Shown: piece after piece, positions 63,627 through 64,000 of the stretch
Layout of the letters: each line of letters starts with the position of its first letter
Numbering within the stretch: the first letter of the stretch is position 1
Origin: Minicystis rosea
Lineage (GTDB): Bacteria; Myxococcota_A; Polyangia; Polyangiales; Polyangiaceae
DNA length: 64,000 nt
Assembly: GCA_001931535.1 (NCBI GenBank)
Contig: CP016211.1
Coordinates: 14,957,501 to 15,021,500, forward strand
Direction of reading: 5' to 3'
Notes under the pieces: generated by a model
Database searches by the model: none
What the model was told of the DNA's origin: nothing
Seen by the model: the letters and a program-made list of their open reading frames with translations, nothing else
Program-made: the position numbers and the translations under genes

Positions 63627-64000
63627 ATGAAACGCCGTTCTCTCCGAAAGCTGGCCTTCGCGGGCCTCCTCCTCTCGCCTTGGCTCCTCGCGGCTTCGTG
63701 CAGCGTGGAGACGCCGTCGTTCACGCCCCGAGCGTGAAGCCCGCGGGCGGAGGCGCCGCCTGCCCGTGCACCGACGGCACGCTCTACGACGGTACGCCCA
63801 TCCCGACGGCGAGCACGTATTGCGACATGTTCGTGTGCGGCAAGGACTTCATCTCCTATCAGTGCGGCCATCCCTGGACGCTGAACCCGACGGGGTGGAC
63901 GTCCTTCGCGACGATGCCCTGCAACAACCTCGCGTGCCCAGGCACCGGCGTGTTCTGCGGCAATGACGTCCTCAACGGCGTCCCGACCACGAAGTACACG
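63627..64000 (+). CDS. Partial Cys-rich lipoprotein, split by a one-base deletion
   Basis: ATG 63627 gives a lipoprotein signal (LLLSPWLLAASC) and stops at 63737 as read. Adding one C to the C4 run at 63726-63729 continues as TPPSVKPAGGGAACPCTDGT through the window edge, with a Cys-rich exported domain (CPC, YCDMFVCG, CGHPW, MPCNNLACPG, FCGN). The gene extends beyond 64000. Family not recognised. Confidence 0.65.

Overview
The window reads as chromosome of a Polyangiales-type myxobacterium (Sorangium/Polyangium/Minicystis-like). The reasons are the very high GC with G/C-ending codons, the large number of lipoproteins with Ser/Gly/Thr-rich linkers behind the lipobox, a protein with a MYXO-CTERM-like C-terminal sorting tail (41308-42345), PEGA/TPR and DUF1565 Gly-rich surface proteins, a BTAD/AAA regulator and a kinase remnant. 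The assignment is by gene style only; no rRNA is present.

Layout. 1-7.9 kb: hypothetical proteins and lipoproteins, one being a stand-alone MCE domain, then a minus-strand operon of ECF sigma factor, FecR/TPR protein and predicted beta-barrel. 7.9-8.2 kb: a possible Ser/Thr kinase remnant. 8.7-14.2 kb: a signal-less NlpC/P60 enzyme facing a coupled operon of a 1002-aa repeat protein, two lipoproteins and a 72-aa protein; this is my best candidate for an undescribed module. 14.4-19.9 kb: lipoproteins, a GH25 lysozyme with five repeats, and a membrane-protein pair. 20.0 kb: tRNA-Arg(TCT) and a 21-bp minisatellite. 21-27.8 kb: Gly-rich DUF1565 protein, TPR/PEGA protein, Pro/Ala-rich membrane protein, a coupled phosphatase and HTH/Zn-ribbon regulator, and an MFS exporter. 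27.9-33.2 kb: Lhr helicase and a Nei-type glycosylase in tandem. 33.4-48.8 kb: poly-Ser lipoprotein, acyl-CoA-dehydrogenase-fold flavoprotein, RtcB, BTAD-ATPase regulator, AraC regulator, MYXO-CTERM protein, Cho/UvrC-like nuclease, tandem GST-N protein, cupin lipoprotein and a TPR metalloprotease. 48.8-50.6 kb: an intact IS1182-family element. 50.8-64 kb: cyclase-family hydrolase, two SDRs, LysR and AraC regulators, YCII protein, DUF2157/GDYXXLXY pair, lipoproteins, and a partial lipoprotein at the right edge.

Assembly warning. Six genes (10036-11153, 16541-18138, 27857-32367, 44880-45874, 52786-53093, 63627-end) are each broken by what looks like exactly one missing base, nearly always in a run of 4-5 G or C. 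All six shift in the same direction and adding one base restores a continuous family-like protein. Consensus homopolymer error is the simplest explanation, so these should not be read as real pseudogenes without checking.

A second observation is a dispersed element found three times, each directly 3' of a stop codon and in the same orientation relative to the gene; two of the three copies begin with a perfect 10-bp hairpin with the same tetraloop.
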